DNA of 60,195 nt from assembly GCA_027489355.1 (NCBI GenBank), contig JAIXZY010000022.1, forward strand, positions 1 to 60,195, written 5' to 3'. The translations under genes and the position numbers were made by a program. The DNA is from Paracoccaceae bacterium (GTDB lineage Bacteria > Pseudomonadota > Alphaproteobacteria > Rhodobacterales > Rhodobacteraceae). Shown here piece after piece: positions 44,610 to 52,591 of this stretch; position 1 is the stretch's first letter; the number at the start of each line of letters is the position of its first letter. The notes beneath the pieces were generated by a model. It was not told where the DNA came from, made no database searches, and saw only the letters and a program-made list of their open reading frames with translations.

Positions 44610-44897
44610 ATGGCGCTGGGCAAAATGAGTTCTTGGCTGAGGGAAGTGGTCGACCGGGCTCGGTCGACCTTTCCTATTTTGTCCGCCGTGCTGGATGACC
44701 GTCGCGGAGTAGCCGCAGTCGAGATGACCATTCTGCTCAGCACTATCGGCATCGGGTTCGCGAGCATCGGCTATTCGATTGGCCCTGCTGTCAAAGACTA
44801 TGCTGATCGCCTATCGGCGGTCGTGGCTGAAGCACGCTGCCTAGCAGCTGTACCGCCGGCAGATCCGATGCCGGTTTGCCCACCACCAGCACCCTGA
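44610..44897 (+). CDS. Second pilin-like protein
   Basis: A 95-residue protein. A leader of about 30 residues ends D-D-R-R-G and is followed by VAAVEMTILLSTIGIGFASI (Glu +5 after Gly), the layout of a Flp/type IVb pilin or TadE-like pseudopilin with a good hydrophobic helix. The C-terminus has two cysteines and many prolines. ATG 44610 lies five bases after the lysine-rich gene stop; a second ATG is at 44625. Its TGA overlaps the next ATG by one base. Confidence 0.6.
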   Translation: MALGKMSSWLREVVDRARSTFPILSAVLDDRRGVAAVEMTILLSTIGIGFASIGYSIGPAVKDYADRLSAVVAEARCLAAVPPADPMPVCPPPAP

Positions 44898-45076
44898 TGC
44901 TGGGCCTGCAAGCGAGCATTTTGGCAATCCTCCTGCTGCTTGCGGGCGCAGAGAGCGCTGCTCCGGGCTGTGCGAAATCTGTGGTCCGCGCTGCCGCACT
45001 GGTGACGGTGTCCGCCAAGGAAGGGACCTATCAGCGTCTCTGCGATCGCGTGCGGCTACATGGCGGAACATGCTGA
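44897..45076 (+). CDS. Small exported cysteine-containing protein
   Basis: A 59-residue protein with a hydrophobic signal segment (LGLQASILAILLLLAGAESA), then GCAKSVV, RLCDRV and a terminal Cys, giving three cysteines in the last 32 residues. Start ATG overlaps the pilin-like stop (TGATG), which argues for translation. Function unknown. Confidence 0.45.
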   Translation: MLGLQASILAILLLLAGAESAAPGCAKSVVRAAALVTVSAKEGTYQRLCDRVRLHGGTC

Positions 45077-45176
45077 GAAATCTCCTATAACGCGTGAGCG
45101 ATTGTCCCCGTGCCCGCTTCCCGCTCCTGTCCAGTTAACTTTTTCTACCCCACGCCAGAGTGCAGGCGCCCCATAC

Positions 45177-45569
45177 ATGAGTCTTGCTGTTGACGCAGAA
45201 CCTGCGAACCTGATGTTTTCTCAACGGAAAACGCAGCTGCAAGTTATCGGCAGGCTGCTCCAGCTGCTATCAGACATGCGGTTGAAGTGGGGCCTGGATG
45301 CAGACAACCTCCATATAGTCTGCGGCCTCTGTCTCAGCGATCTGGCTGACTCCTGCTCTAATGAATTCGGCGAGGCGCGAGCTGGCGTTTCTGCTTCAAC
45401 ACTTTCGGACATGACCGGGATACCGAGGCAAACAGTCCGCCGCCGGCTTTCGGCACTAACCAGCCAGGGTTTCGCCTCGAAATTGGACGGTGGCATGTTC
45501 TGTGTGGGCCCTCTTTGCACAGAGGCCAATCTGGCAGTGAAGATTGCCGCACTGGCACCGCGCGCCTGA
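45177..45569 (+). CDS. Winged-helix DNA-binding protein
   Basis: A 130-residue protein from ATG 45177; an ATG at 45060 would add 39 Pro-rich residues and overlap the preceding gene. The C-terminal part has an HTH: VSASTLSDMTGIPRQTVRRR followed by LSALTSQGF and a wing-like KLDGGMFCV, as in MarR/Crp-type regulators. Two Cys pairs (CGLCLSD, DSC) lie before the HTH. It could regulate the pilus operon or the caspase gene downstream; target unknown. Confidence 0.6.
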   Translation: MSLAVDAEPANLMFSQRKTQLQVIGRLLQLLSDMRLKWGLDADNLHIVCGLCLSDLADSCSNEFGEARAGVSASTLSDMTGIPRQTVRRRLSALTSQGFASKLDGGMFCVGPLCTEANLAVKIAALAPRA

Positions 45570-45696
45570 CCGAGGCTGGCGATCAGGGCCCTGGTCGCCC
45601 CCGCCTTCCACACCCACCGTCTCCATCAGGTTCAGTCGGGTTCTCAGGCGCAGAGACTTGTGAGTACAGTCGCCGAAGAACGACGAGGGTGGGCAG

Positions 45697-47973
45697 ATGA
45701 TGGGACAGGGCTGTGGGCGTGTTTGGGTCACCTTGGCGTTCGCGCTGGTGACATTGGCCCTCACGGGTATCGGGTCCGCCTCGGCCCAATCGCAGCTGGT
45801 GATCGGTGGAGAGGCCGCTGGCACCCTGCAGGACGGCGATCAAGTCCTGAACTCCGGGGAGTATGTCGACGTCTGGACTTTGCAGGGTCGCGCCGGTCAG
45901 CAGGTCACCTTGAGCATGAGTTCGACCGAGATCGACGCCTATCTGATGATACGTGGCCCGTCGGGCTTTGCAGAATGGAACGATGATCGAGCCTCGGGCG
46001 AGTCCAACGCCCGCATCACAGTGCGTTTGCCCGCCGATGGCTTGTACCGCATCAGTGCCACGACCTTCAGGCCGGGTGAAAGCGGAGCCTATCTGATCAG
46101 TGTGATCGAGGGGGGTACCACCTCTGCCGGCCAGGAGGGCGGCGGGGCCATTGCCCTCGGCCAGACCGCGGCGGGCCGACTGGCGCTTGGGGATGATCGG
46201 CTGGAAGCAGGAGAATTCGTCGATCGCTGGACCTTCGCGGGCACACCCGGGCAGGCGTATCAAGTTCGACTGAACTCAGGCGCTTTCGATCCTTACCTTT
46301 TCGTCCGCGGCACGGAACTACGCGCTGACAACGACGACGATGCGTCCGGTCGCGGCGCCGTCAACAGCCGGCTGGAGTTCGTCATGCCTGCCGACGGCGA
46401 GGTGCGCATCTTTGCCACCAGCTACAGGCCCGATGAGATCGGAGACTACGTCCTCGTGCTCGCCGAGGCCGGGGCGGAGCAGGCCGCGCCGGTCGCCGTG
46501 GCCACGACGTCGACCTTGACCCTCGGCCAGACAGTCCGCGGTCGCCTCGATGACGGCGCGCCGACCCTGCGATCCGGCGAGTTCGTGACCTCCTATGCGC
46601 TGCGCGGGCGCGCCGGCGAGCAGATCGAACTGCGCATGCGCTCCGCAGACTTCGACTCCTATCTCTTCATGACCGGCCCCGGCGAGTTCAGCGCCACCAA
46701 CGACGACGACGACAGCGGGGAGGACGGGGTCAACAGCCGGCTCATCGTGACCCTGCCCGCCGACGGCGAATATCAGGTCTATGCCACCAGCTTCGAGCCC
46801 GGCGAGCGCGGCGACTATGCACTGTCAGCGGCCCGGCCGTCTGACGCCGCCATCACGGCCCGGGCCGACGCCGCAATGGCCGCCTTCGATGACGGCGTGC
46901 TGCGCGACGGGGTCCTGGCGCCCGGCGACCGCTCCCAGGACGGTGCCTACGCCGACCGGTTCCAGTTCTCGGGACGCCGGGGCGCCCGCATCGCCCTGAC
47001 GGCCGAGAGCGACGCCTTCGACACGACCCTGTTCCTGCGCGGTCCCGGCGGGGCCGAGGCTGACAACGACGACGGGCCGGACGGCACCAACAGCCGCATC
47101 GACTTCGTCCTGCCCGCCGACGGCGTCTATGACGTCACCGTCAGCTCGTTCGAGGGCGGCCAGACCGGCCCCTATCGCCTGACGGCCGGACTCAGCCTCG
47201 GGACGCCGCGTCAGGCGAGCGTGCCCGGCGGACCCCGCGTCTTTGCCGTCATGGTCGGAATCTCGGACTACGGCGGCTATGCCTCCAACCTTGCCTACAC
47301 GGCCGACGACGCCATCAAACTGGCCGAGGACCTGCGACGCGACGGGCTGCTGAACCCCGCCAGCGTGGTGCTGACCGATGCCGGGGCCACCGTGGCCGGC
47401 GTTCGGGCCGCCTTCGCCCAGGTGGCGGCACAGGCCGGGCCGAACGACATCTTCCTGTTCTTCTACTCCGGACACGGCTCCCAGGTCCGGGGCGCGGCCA
47501 GCGCCTTGGAACTGGACGGGATGACCGAGACCATCGTCATGGTCGATGGCCAGATCAGCGACGCCGAAATGGCCCAGATGTTCGCCTCGGTGAACACGCG
47601 CATGTCCATGATCGTGCTGGACAGCTGCTTCTCCGGCGGGTTCGCGCGCAATGTGGTCAGCCGCGCCGGCATCATCGGACTGTTCAGCTCCGAAGAGGAC
47701 CTGACCAGCCAGGTGGCGGTCAAATTCCAGGCCGGGGGCTATCTGTCCCACTTCGTCCGCACCGGTCTGGGCGGAGAGGCCAACGCCGACGGGGACGACA
47801 TGATCACCGCCGGCGAGCTGACCCAGTACGTCCGCCGCAAATATGCGACCGAGGTCACGGCCTATGATGTCGGCGGCCAGACCATCGACGGCCAGCGCAG
47901 CTATCAGAACCTCGTGGTCGAGCGCGGCGGGGTGCAGGTGGACGATGTGGTGGTCCGGGTGGGACGAGGCTGA
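45697..47973 (+). CDS. Secreted caspase-family protein with four PPC-like repeats and an EF-hand
   Basis: A 758-residue protein. Signal peptide to about residue 31. Four tandem beta-rich units of about 110 residues follow, each with L-x-x-G-(E/D)-(F/Y)-x-D/T-x-(W/Y/F)-x-L/F-x-G, then DD-x-x-S/G-x-NS/NAR and LPADG, the pattern of bacterial pre-peptidase C-terminal domains. From about residue 510 a peptidase C14 domain begins (VFAVMVGISDYGG) with the His in YSGHGSQ (His593) and the Cys in LDSCFSGG (Cys644). NADGDDMITAGEL near residue 695 looks like an EF-hand loop. Extracytoplasmic orthocaspase; substrate unknown. Convergent with bufD nine bases away. Confidence 0.88.
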   Translation: MMGQGCGRVWVTLAFALVTLALTGIGSASAQSQLVIGGEAAGTLQDGDQVLNSGEYVDVWTLQGRAGQQVTLSMSSTEIDAYLMIRGPSGFAEWNDDRASGESNARITVRLPADGLYRISATTFRPGESGAYLISVIEGGTTSAGQEGGGAIALGQTAAGRLALGDDRLEAGEFVDRWTFAGTPGQAYQVRLNSGAFDPYLFVRGTELRADNDDDASGRGAVNSRLEFVMPADGEVRIFATSYRPDEIGDYVLVLAEAGAEQAAPVAVATTSTLTLGQTVRGRLDDGAPTLRSGEFVTSYALRGRAGEQIELRMRSADFDSYLFMTGPGEFSATNDDDDSGEDGVNSRLIVTLPADGEYQVYATSFEPGERGDYALSAARPSDAAITARADAAMAAFDDGVLRDGVLAPGDRSQDGAYADRFQFSGRRGARIALTAESDAFDTTLFLRGPGGAEADNDDGPDGTNSRIDFVLPADGVYDVTVSSFEGGQTGPYRLTAGLSLGTPRQASVPGGPRVFAVMVGISDYGGYASNLAYTADDAIKLAEDLRRDGLLNPASVVLTDAGATVAGVRAAFAQVAAQAGPNDIFLFFYSGHGSQVRGAASALELDGMTETIVMVDGQISDAEMAQMFASVNTRMSMIVLDSCFSGGFARNVVSRAGIIGLFSSEEDLTSQVAVKFQAGGYLSHFVRTGLGGEANADGDDMITAGELTQYVRRKYATEVTAYDVGGQTIDGQRSYQNLVVERGGVQVDDVVVRVGRG

Positions 47974-47982
47974 CGGCTGCCG

Positions 47983-48411
47983 TCAGTCAATCCTCAGCGC
48001 CCGGTCAACGCTCCAGGCGCCCGGACCCCGGGCGATCAGATAGGCCAGCGGACCGGCCCACAGCAGATGGGTCGGCCAGCCGCTTGGCACGACGAACAGC
48101 TGGATCACCAGGGTCATGATCAGCAGGGCCGCGGCCGACAGCCGTGTGGCCAGTCCCAGAATGATAAGGATCGGGAACAGATGCTCCGCATAGGTGGCCA
48201 GATAGGCCGCCGGTATGGGGGCCAGGAAGGGCAGCCGGTACTCCTCCTGGAACAGGTAGAAGGTGGTGTCGGTCAGGGTCAGCAGTCCCTCCACCTTGGT
48301 CCGTGCCGAGAACAGGAAGGGCGCGGCGATGCCGAGCCTGAGCAGCAGGGCCAGGGCGGCCTCGGGCACGGCATGGGTCAGGCTGCCGTGAAGGGTGCGG
48401 ATGGCGTTCAT
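47983..48411 (-). CDS. bufD: BufD, DoxX-family membrane protein
   Basis: A 142-residue inner-membrane protein with about four helices, with LLRLGIAAPFLFSARTKVEG and YAEHLFPILIILGLATRLSA typical of DoxX. Fourth gene of a bufferin operon as described for Caulobacter. Its role in bufferin maturation or metal handling is not settled. ATG 48411 overlaps the bufC stop by four bases. Confidence 0.85.
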   Translation of the reverse strand: MNAIRTLHGSLTHAVPEAALALLLRLGIAAPFLFSARTKVEGLLTLTDTTFYLFQEEYRLPFLAPIPAAYLATYAEHLFPILIILGLATRLSAAALLIMTLVIQLFVVPSGWPTHLLWAGPLAYLIARGPGAWSVDRALRID

Positions 48412-49133
48412 GCGCGGGTGATCTCCGGTTCGAAGGGGGTGAAGAAGCCGGCCTGAACCAGGCCGGTGATCATCTCGACAGCAGAGGCGGCCGGCGCGCG
48501 GCCCTGAGCCGCCGCCATGGCGACGCCGAGAGCCCGTCCCTGGGCGCAGTCGGCCAGGAAGGTCCGCTCCGTCGGAGTCAGGCGCCGCCAGACGACGGCG
48601 TCGCCGGGACGCAGAATGGCGAAGGCCTCGAGCCTCGGCTCCCAGGTCAGGTCGCCCCCGCCGGGCTCCCGATGGGTCAGCCACAGCGATGGCACGCTCC
48701 AGTCGAACTGGAACGGCCGCACCGACGGATGCAGCCGCAGCGGCGAGGCCATCTGCGCCGGTCCGAGGTCGCGGAGATCCGCTGGCGTCAGAACCGGCGC
48801 ATCGACGGTGAGATGCGCCTCGGTCCAGGCCCGGTCGAGGCGCGCCACCGGCCCCAGCCATGGCCATTCCGCGAGCGGGGCGAACTGCTGGAGCCACGCC
48901 GGAAAGGCGTCGCCGTAGATGACCAGGACAGGGTCGGTGGGCGGGTGGAGCCGCGCGAACTCGGCCGCCACTGTGGCAAAGACGTCCTCGCCCAGCATGG
49001 TCTCGATGGTCGGGAAGTTGTCAGCCAGGGCCCGCACCGCGGCCAGAGCCACGCCATTGCGATACACGTCCATGGGACCGCCCGTTCCCGGCGTTTGCAG
49101 GTCCTGCAGGAAGGCGGTGTGAAAGGCGGTCAT
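48408..49133 (-). CDS. bufC: BufC, DUF2063 (HvfC-type) partner protein
   Basis: A 241-residue protein. The DUF2063 domain is at the N-terminus (FHTAFLQDLQTP, DVYRNGVALAAVRALADNFP, PVLVIYGDAFPAWLQQF), followed by a domain resembling those in BufC/HvfC. In known systems this protein partners the MNIO enzyme BufB to modify the precursor's cysteines. Start ATG overlaps the bufB stop by four bases. Confidence 0.9.
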   Translation of the reverse strand: MTAFHTAFLQDLQTPGTGGPMDVYRNGVALAAVRALADNFPTIETMLGEDVFATVAAEFARLHPPTDPVLVIYGDAFPAWLQQFAPLAEWPWLGPVARLDRAWTEAHLTVDAPVLTPADLRDLGPAQMASPLRLHPSVRPFQFDWSVPSLWLTHREPGGGDLTWEPRLEAFAILRPGDAVVWRRLTPTERTFLADCAQGRALGVAMAAAQGRAPAASAVEMITGLVQAGFFTPFEPEITRA

Positions 49134-50002
49134 GCGGCCAGCGCCCGATCCGGATGCGACAGGAGGGCGGCGGCGCGACGACGCTCCGCCAGCAGCGCCT
49201 CAAAGGCCGGAACCGCGCCGTCGCGCTCGATCAGGGTAGGCCGCGGGCCAATCCGGTCGATCAGACGCGCGAACAGCGCCCAGACGGCATCATCCACCGG
49301 CGCGTCATGGGAATCGATCAGCAGGGTCTCGCCGAGGACCGGGTCCGGCCGATGTCCGGCCAGATGGATCTCGCCCACCAGGTCGCCGGGTACGCGGTCG
49401 ATCCAGTCGGCCGCGTCCTGTCCCAGATTGGCCGCGCCGACGAAGACATTGTTGACGTCGACCAGCAGGCCACAGCCGGTCCGGTGCGCCAGTTCGGTGA
49501 GGAAGCCGACCTCGTCCCACTCATGGTCCAGCGCCAGATAGGCGCTCGGGTTCTCGATCAGCAGGGGCCGCCCCAGGGCGTCCTGCGCCTCGGTCACATG
49601 GGCGCACATCAGGGCCAGGGTCTCGTCCGTCCGGGCAACAGGCAGGAGATCGGGCATGTAGACTCCGCCTGCCCGCGACCAGGCCAGATGTTCCGACACC
49701 CGGACCGGCGCGAACCGGTCGATCAGGGCGCGAAACCGGGCCAGATGCGCCGCGTCCGGCCGCTCGGGGCCGGCCAGCGACAGGCCGACTCCATGCAGGG
49801 ACAGGGGCGTCTCGGCACCGATCGCAGCGAGCCAGGTCAGACGCGGCCCGCCGTCGACCATATAGTTTTCCGGGTGAACCTCGAACCAGAGGCCCGCCTC
49901 GTGACCGGCCGCCGCACAGGCGAGGGCATCCGCATAGTGCTGCGGTTTCAGCCCCAGCCCTGCCGAGGGGAAGAGCGGTGCGACGGCCGATCGGGGGGTC
50001 AT
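49130..50002 (-). CDS. bufB: BufB, MNIO-family (DUF692) peptide-modifying oxidase
   Basis: A 290-residue TIM-barrel protein. Iron-ligand regions are visible: FEVHPENY, SLHGVGLSL, SEHLAWSR, LIENPSAYL, DVNNVFVGA, EIHLAGHRPDP and LLIDSHDAPV. MNIO enzymes use two or three irons to oxidise cysteines of a small precursor; for bufferins the cysteines become thiooxazoles that bind copper. Start lies seven bases after the bufA stop. Confidence 0.93.
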   Translation of the reverse strand: MTPRSAVAPLFPSAGLGLKPQHYADALACAAAGHEAGLWFEVHPENYMVDGGPRLTWLAAIGAETPLSLHGVGLSLAGPERPDAAHLARFRALIDRFAPVRVSEHLAWSRAGGVYMPDLLPVARTDETLALMCAHVTEAQDALGRPLLIENPSAYLALDHEWDEVGFLTELAHRTGCGLLVDVNNVFVGAANLGQDAADWIDRVPGDLVGEIHLAGHRPDPVLGETLLIDSHDAPVDDAVWALFARLIDRIGPRPTLIERDGAVPAFEALLAERRRAAALLSHPDRALAA

Positions 50003-50009
50003 CGCCGGA

Positions 50010-50309
50010 TCAGCGGTTGGCGATGGGCGTCAGCGAGCCGTTGCCGCGCGGCGTCTCGATGCGCGTGCAGGTGCCCTTGGGAACCAGCTTCCAGGCATTG
50101 CCCTGCCAGTCGCGGGTCGAGGTTCCTGCGCAGGAGGTCCCGGGGCCGGCGGCGCAATCGTTCTGCCCGGCGCGCGACACGCCATAGCACTTTTCCTTTT
50201 CCGCATCCTGGGCATCGAAGGCCGGGGCGGACGGGGCGGCGAAGGCCGCGGCACCGGCGGTCAGGGTGGCCAGGGCGGCGCCGGCGGCGGTCAGGGCGAG
50301 GGTCTTCAT
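50010..50309 (-). CDS. bufA: BufA, bufferin precursor (DUF2282)
   Basis: A 99-residue exported peptide: signal peptide of about 24 residues (ends A-A-F-A), then [20 protein letters not shown] and [20 protein letters not shown] followed by KGTC. Four cysteines at 41, 52, 60 and 81 match the DUF2282 core. The modified peptide would sequester copper in the periplasm. The promoter upstream is SigF-type. First gene of bufA-bufB-bufC-bufD. Confidence 0.93.
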   Translation of the reverse strand: MKTLALTAAGAALATLTAGAAAFAAPSAPAFDAQDAEKEKCYGVSRAGQNDCAAGPGTSCAGTSTRDWQGNAWKLVPKGTCTRIETPRGNGSLTPIANR

Positions 50310-50356
50310 GGGTGTCTCCTGTGGGGGTGCCCGCTCATCGGCGGGTCGAGACTGAG

Positions 50357-50382
50357 TTCGCCGGGCACCCCCCGCCGGTTAC
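50357..50382 (-). promoter_or_regulatory. SigF-type promoter of bufABCD
   Basis: On the minus strand GTAACC (50377-50382), 16 bases, CGAA (50357-50360): an exact match to the -35/-10 pattern reported for Caulobacter SigF. Transcription would start about 40 bases upstream of the bufA ATG. Confidence 0.85.
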
Positions 50383-50428
50383 GCCCGGCGCCCGGAAAAA
50401 TCGGCTGGCGGCTCTCACGAACGACCCT

Positions 50429-50454
50429 GTAACCTCCGACCGCATGGCGGCGTA
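50429..50454 (+). promoter_or_regulatory. SigF-type promoter of sigF-nrsF
   Basis: GTAACC (50429-50434), 16 bases, CGTA (50451-50454): one mismatch in the -10. It suggests autoregulation of sigF. The expected start is only some bases before the GTG 50467, so the leader would be very short. Confidence 0.7.
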
Positions 50455-50466
50455 GTCGGGGGCGAC

Positions 50467-51006
50467 GTGGTCGAACGGGAAGCCCATCTCAAGCGTCTGA
50501 TGATCGGCGGCCTGAACGGCGACGCCGCGGCCTGGCGCGCGCTGCTGACGGAGCTGAGAGGACCGCTGACGGTCTTCTTCCGCCAACGGATGGGTGGGCG
50601 CGAGGCCGACGTCGAGGATTTGATTCAGGAGACCTTGATCGCCGTGCATGCCAAGCGCGCCACCTACGACCCCGCCCTGCCCTTCACCGCCTGGGCCTAT
50701 GCCGTCGCGCGCCACAAGATGATCGACGCGATGCGCCGCCAGGCGCGTCGCCCGACCTCTCCGCTGGAGGACGCGGGCGAGCCTGCCGCCGACCATACGG
50801 TCGAGGACGGGGCGATGCGCCGTGACCTTGCCAGGGTCCTGTCCCTGCTGCCCGCCCGCCAGAGGCGGCTGATCGAGGACGTCCGCATCGGCGGATTCAG
50901 CATGGCCGAGGCCGCGGCCCGCAATGGCCTCACCGAAGGTGCCGCCAAGGTCAGTGTCCATCGCGGCCTGAAGGCCCTGATGGCCAGAATGGGGGCTGGT
51001 TCATGA
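50467..51006 (+). CDS. sigF: ECF sigma factor SigF
   Basis: A 179-residue ECF sigma factor. Region 2 has DVEDLIQETLIAVHAKRATY and FTAWAYAVARHKMIDAMRRQ; region 4 has LLPARQRRLIEDVRIGGFSM and EGAAKVSVHRGLKALMARMG. In Caulobacter SigF controls the bufferin-type operons in response to metal/oxidative stress and is held by NrsF. Here it is divergent from bufA and overlaps nrsF by four bases (ATGA). GTG 50467 is the farthest upstream start; ATG 50500 is an alternative. Confidence 0.92.
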   Translation: MVEREAHLKRLMIGGLNGDAAAWRALLTELRGPLTVFFRQRMGGREADVEDLIQETLIAVHAKRATYDPALPFTAWAYAVARHKMIDAMRRQARRPTSPLEDAGEPAADHTVEDGAMRRDLARVLSLLPARQRRLIEDVRIGGFSMAEAAARNGLTEGAAKVSVHRGLKALMARMGAGS

Positions 51007-51635
51007 AGACGGACGATCTCATCGAGGCCCTGGCCCTCGGCCTGGAGCCCGCCCGCCCGGCGCGGCCCGCGCCCCTGTGGCTGGCCCTCGCCTTTCTGGT
51101 CGCCGCCGCCGCCGTGCTGGCGACGCTCGGTCCCCGCGGCGACCTGGGCGAAGCCGTGACCGGCGCGAACTTCTGGCTGAAGGCGACCTATACGGCGGCG
51201 CTGTCGGCCGCCGCCCTGTGGTGGCTGGCCCGGCTCGGCCGGCCCGGGGCCTCCGCCCGGCGCCCGGCCCTTGCCCTTGCCGCCGTCGTCATGGTGGCCG
51301 CCGCTGCGGGCGCGGTCGAACTGCTCCGCCTGCCGGCCGAGCTTCGCCTCGACGACCTGCTCGGCTGGAGCTGGCGCGAATGCTCTCTGAACATCCTCGG
51401 CAGCGCCCTGATCGCCGCGCCCATGGTCTGGCTGTCGGCAAGACGCCTTGCTCCGACCCGGCCGGCTATGTCCGGCGCCGCCTTGGGCGCGGTCTCCGGC
51501 GGACTGGCAGCCACCGCCTACGGCCTGCACTGCCCGGAAGCCACCGCCGCCTTCGTGGCCGTCTGGTACACCCTCGGCGTGGCTGCCGCGGCGGCCCTCG
51601 GTGCCGCAGTGGGGCGGGTGGCCTTGCGCTGGTGA
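51003..51635 (+). CDS. nrsF: Anti-sigma factor NrsF (DUF1109)
   Basis: A 210-residue protein with six hydrophobic helices and little else, as DUF1109/NrsF. Two cysteines in otherwise Cys-poor sequence (RECSLN, Cys127; GLHCPEA, Cys177) correspond in placement to the two Cys that make Caulobacter NrsF responsive. It would bind SigF at the inner membrane and release it under stress. Convergent with ilvE, five bases apart. Confidence 0.92.
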   Translation: MKTDDLIEALALGLEPARPARPAPLWLALAFLVAAAAVLATLGPRGDLGEAVTGANFWLKATYTAALSAAALWWLARLGRPGASARRPALALAAVVMVAAAAGAVELLRLPAELRLDDLLGWSWRECSLNILGSALIAAPMVWLSARRLAPTRPAMSGAALGAVSGGLAATAYGLHCPEATAAFVAVWYTLGVAAAAALGAAVGRVALRW

Positions 51636-51639
51636 GCGA

Positions 51640-52518
51640 TTACGCCGCTCGTCGCACCAACCGCGAATAGTCCTCCATCAGCCCCAGGCTGAGGTCGCCC
51701 GGGGTGAACCGGTACTCGCCGATCTCCGACACCGGCGTGACCTCGGCCGCTGTGCCGGTCAGCCAGCATTCGGTGAAGCCCGCGAGTTCCTCGGGCCGGA
51801 TGTGGCGGACCACCACCTCGATGCCCTTCGCCTGGGCCAGGGCGATCACCGTCTGGCGCGTGATGCCGTCCAGGATGGCGTCGACAGGGGGCGTGTGGAT
51901 CACGCCGTCCTGCACGAAGAAGACGTTGGCCCCGGTCGCCTCGGCCACATAGCCGCGCCAGTCGAGCATCATGGCGTCTGAAAAACCGCGCTTCTCGGCC
52001 GCTGTCTTGGACAGGGTGCAGATCATGTACAGACCTGCAGCCTTGGCCGCGGAGGGTGCGGTCAACGGGTCGGGGCGGCGCCATTTGGCCCACTCCAGCC
52101 GGATGCCCTTCGCCTTGGTCTCCGCGTCGAAATAGCTGGGCCAGTCCCAGGCGGCGATGGCGACATGGATCTTTGTCGCTCCGGCGGTGACGCTGACCTG
52201 TTCGGGGCCGCGATAGGCTACCGGACGCACATAGCAGTCCGAAAACCCCATCTTCTCGCAGGTTTCCTTGCAGGCCCGGTCGATCTCGGCCACGCTGTAC
52301 GGCAGGTCGAAGTCCAGCAAGTTCGCCGACCGCGCGAGGCGCTCGGAATGCTCGGTCAGCTTGAAGATTTCGCCGGCGTACATACGCTCCCCCTCGAACA
52401 CCGACGAACCGTAGTGAAGGGCATGGGTCAGAACGTGCGTTTTCGCGTCTCTCCAGGACACGAAATCGCCATCCATCCAGATCCAGCCGTCACGATCGTC
52501 GAAAGGAACGAAGGCCAT
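51640..52518 (-). CDS. ilvE: Branched-chain amino acid aminotransferase
   Basis: A 292-residue fold-type IV PLP enzyme. HALHYGSSVFEGER at the N-terminus, the PLP-lysine region SAAKAAGLYMICTLSKTAAE, and the EATGANVFFVQDGVIHTPP and TGTAAEVTPV segments are the IlvE pattern. It makes Leu, Ile and Val from their oxo acids. Stand-alone, divergent from the response-regulator gene. Confidence 0.95.
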   Translation of the reverse strand: MAFVPFDDRDGWIWMDGDFVSWRDAKTHVLTHALHYGSSVFEGERMYAGEIFKLTEHSERLARSANLLDFDLPYSVAEIDRACKETCEKMGFSDCYVRPVAYRGPEQVSVTAGATKIHVAIAAWDWPSYFDAETKAKGIRLEWAKWRRPDPLTAPSAAKAAGLYMICTLSKTAAEKRGFSDAMMLDWRGYVAEATGANVFFVQDGVIHTPPVDAILDGITRQTVIALAQAKGIEVVVRHIRPEELAGFTECWLTGTAAEVTPVSEIGEYRFTPGDLSLGLMEDYSRLVRRAA

Positions 52519-52591
52519 TGAACGTCGTCTCCCGCAAAACTCACTGGGTTAGACCGCTCCAGGTCGAGCCCGTCAACGCCACAGGCCGCAG

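Noticed and set aside
45574-45597. Near-palindrome GGCGATCAGGG/CCCTGGTCGCC after the HTH gene, considered as a terminator
   Set aside because: The stem has essentially no loop and no T-run follows on either strand, so terminator function is unlikely.
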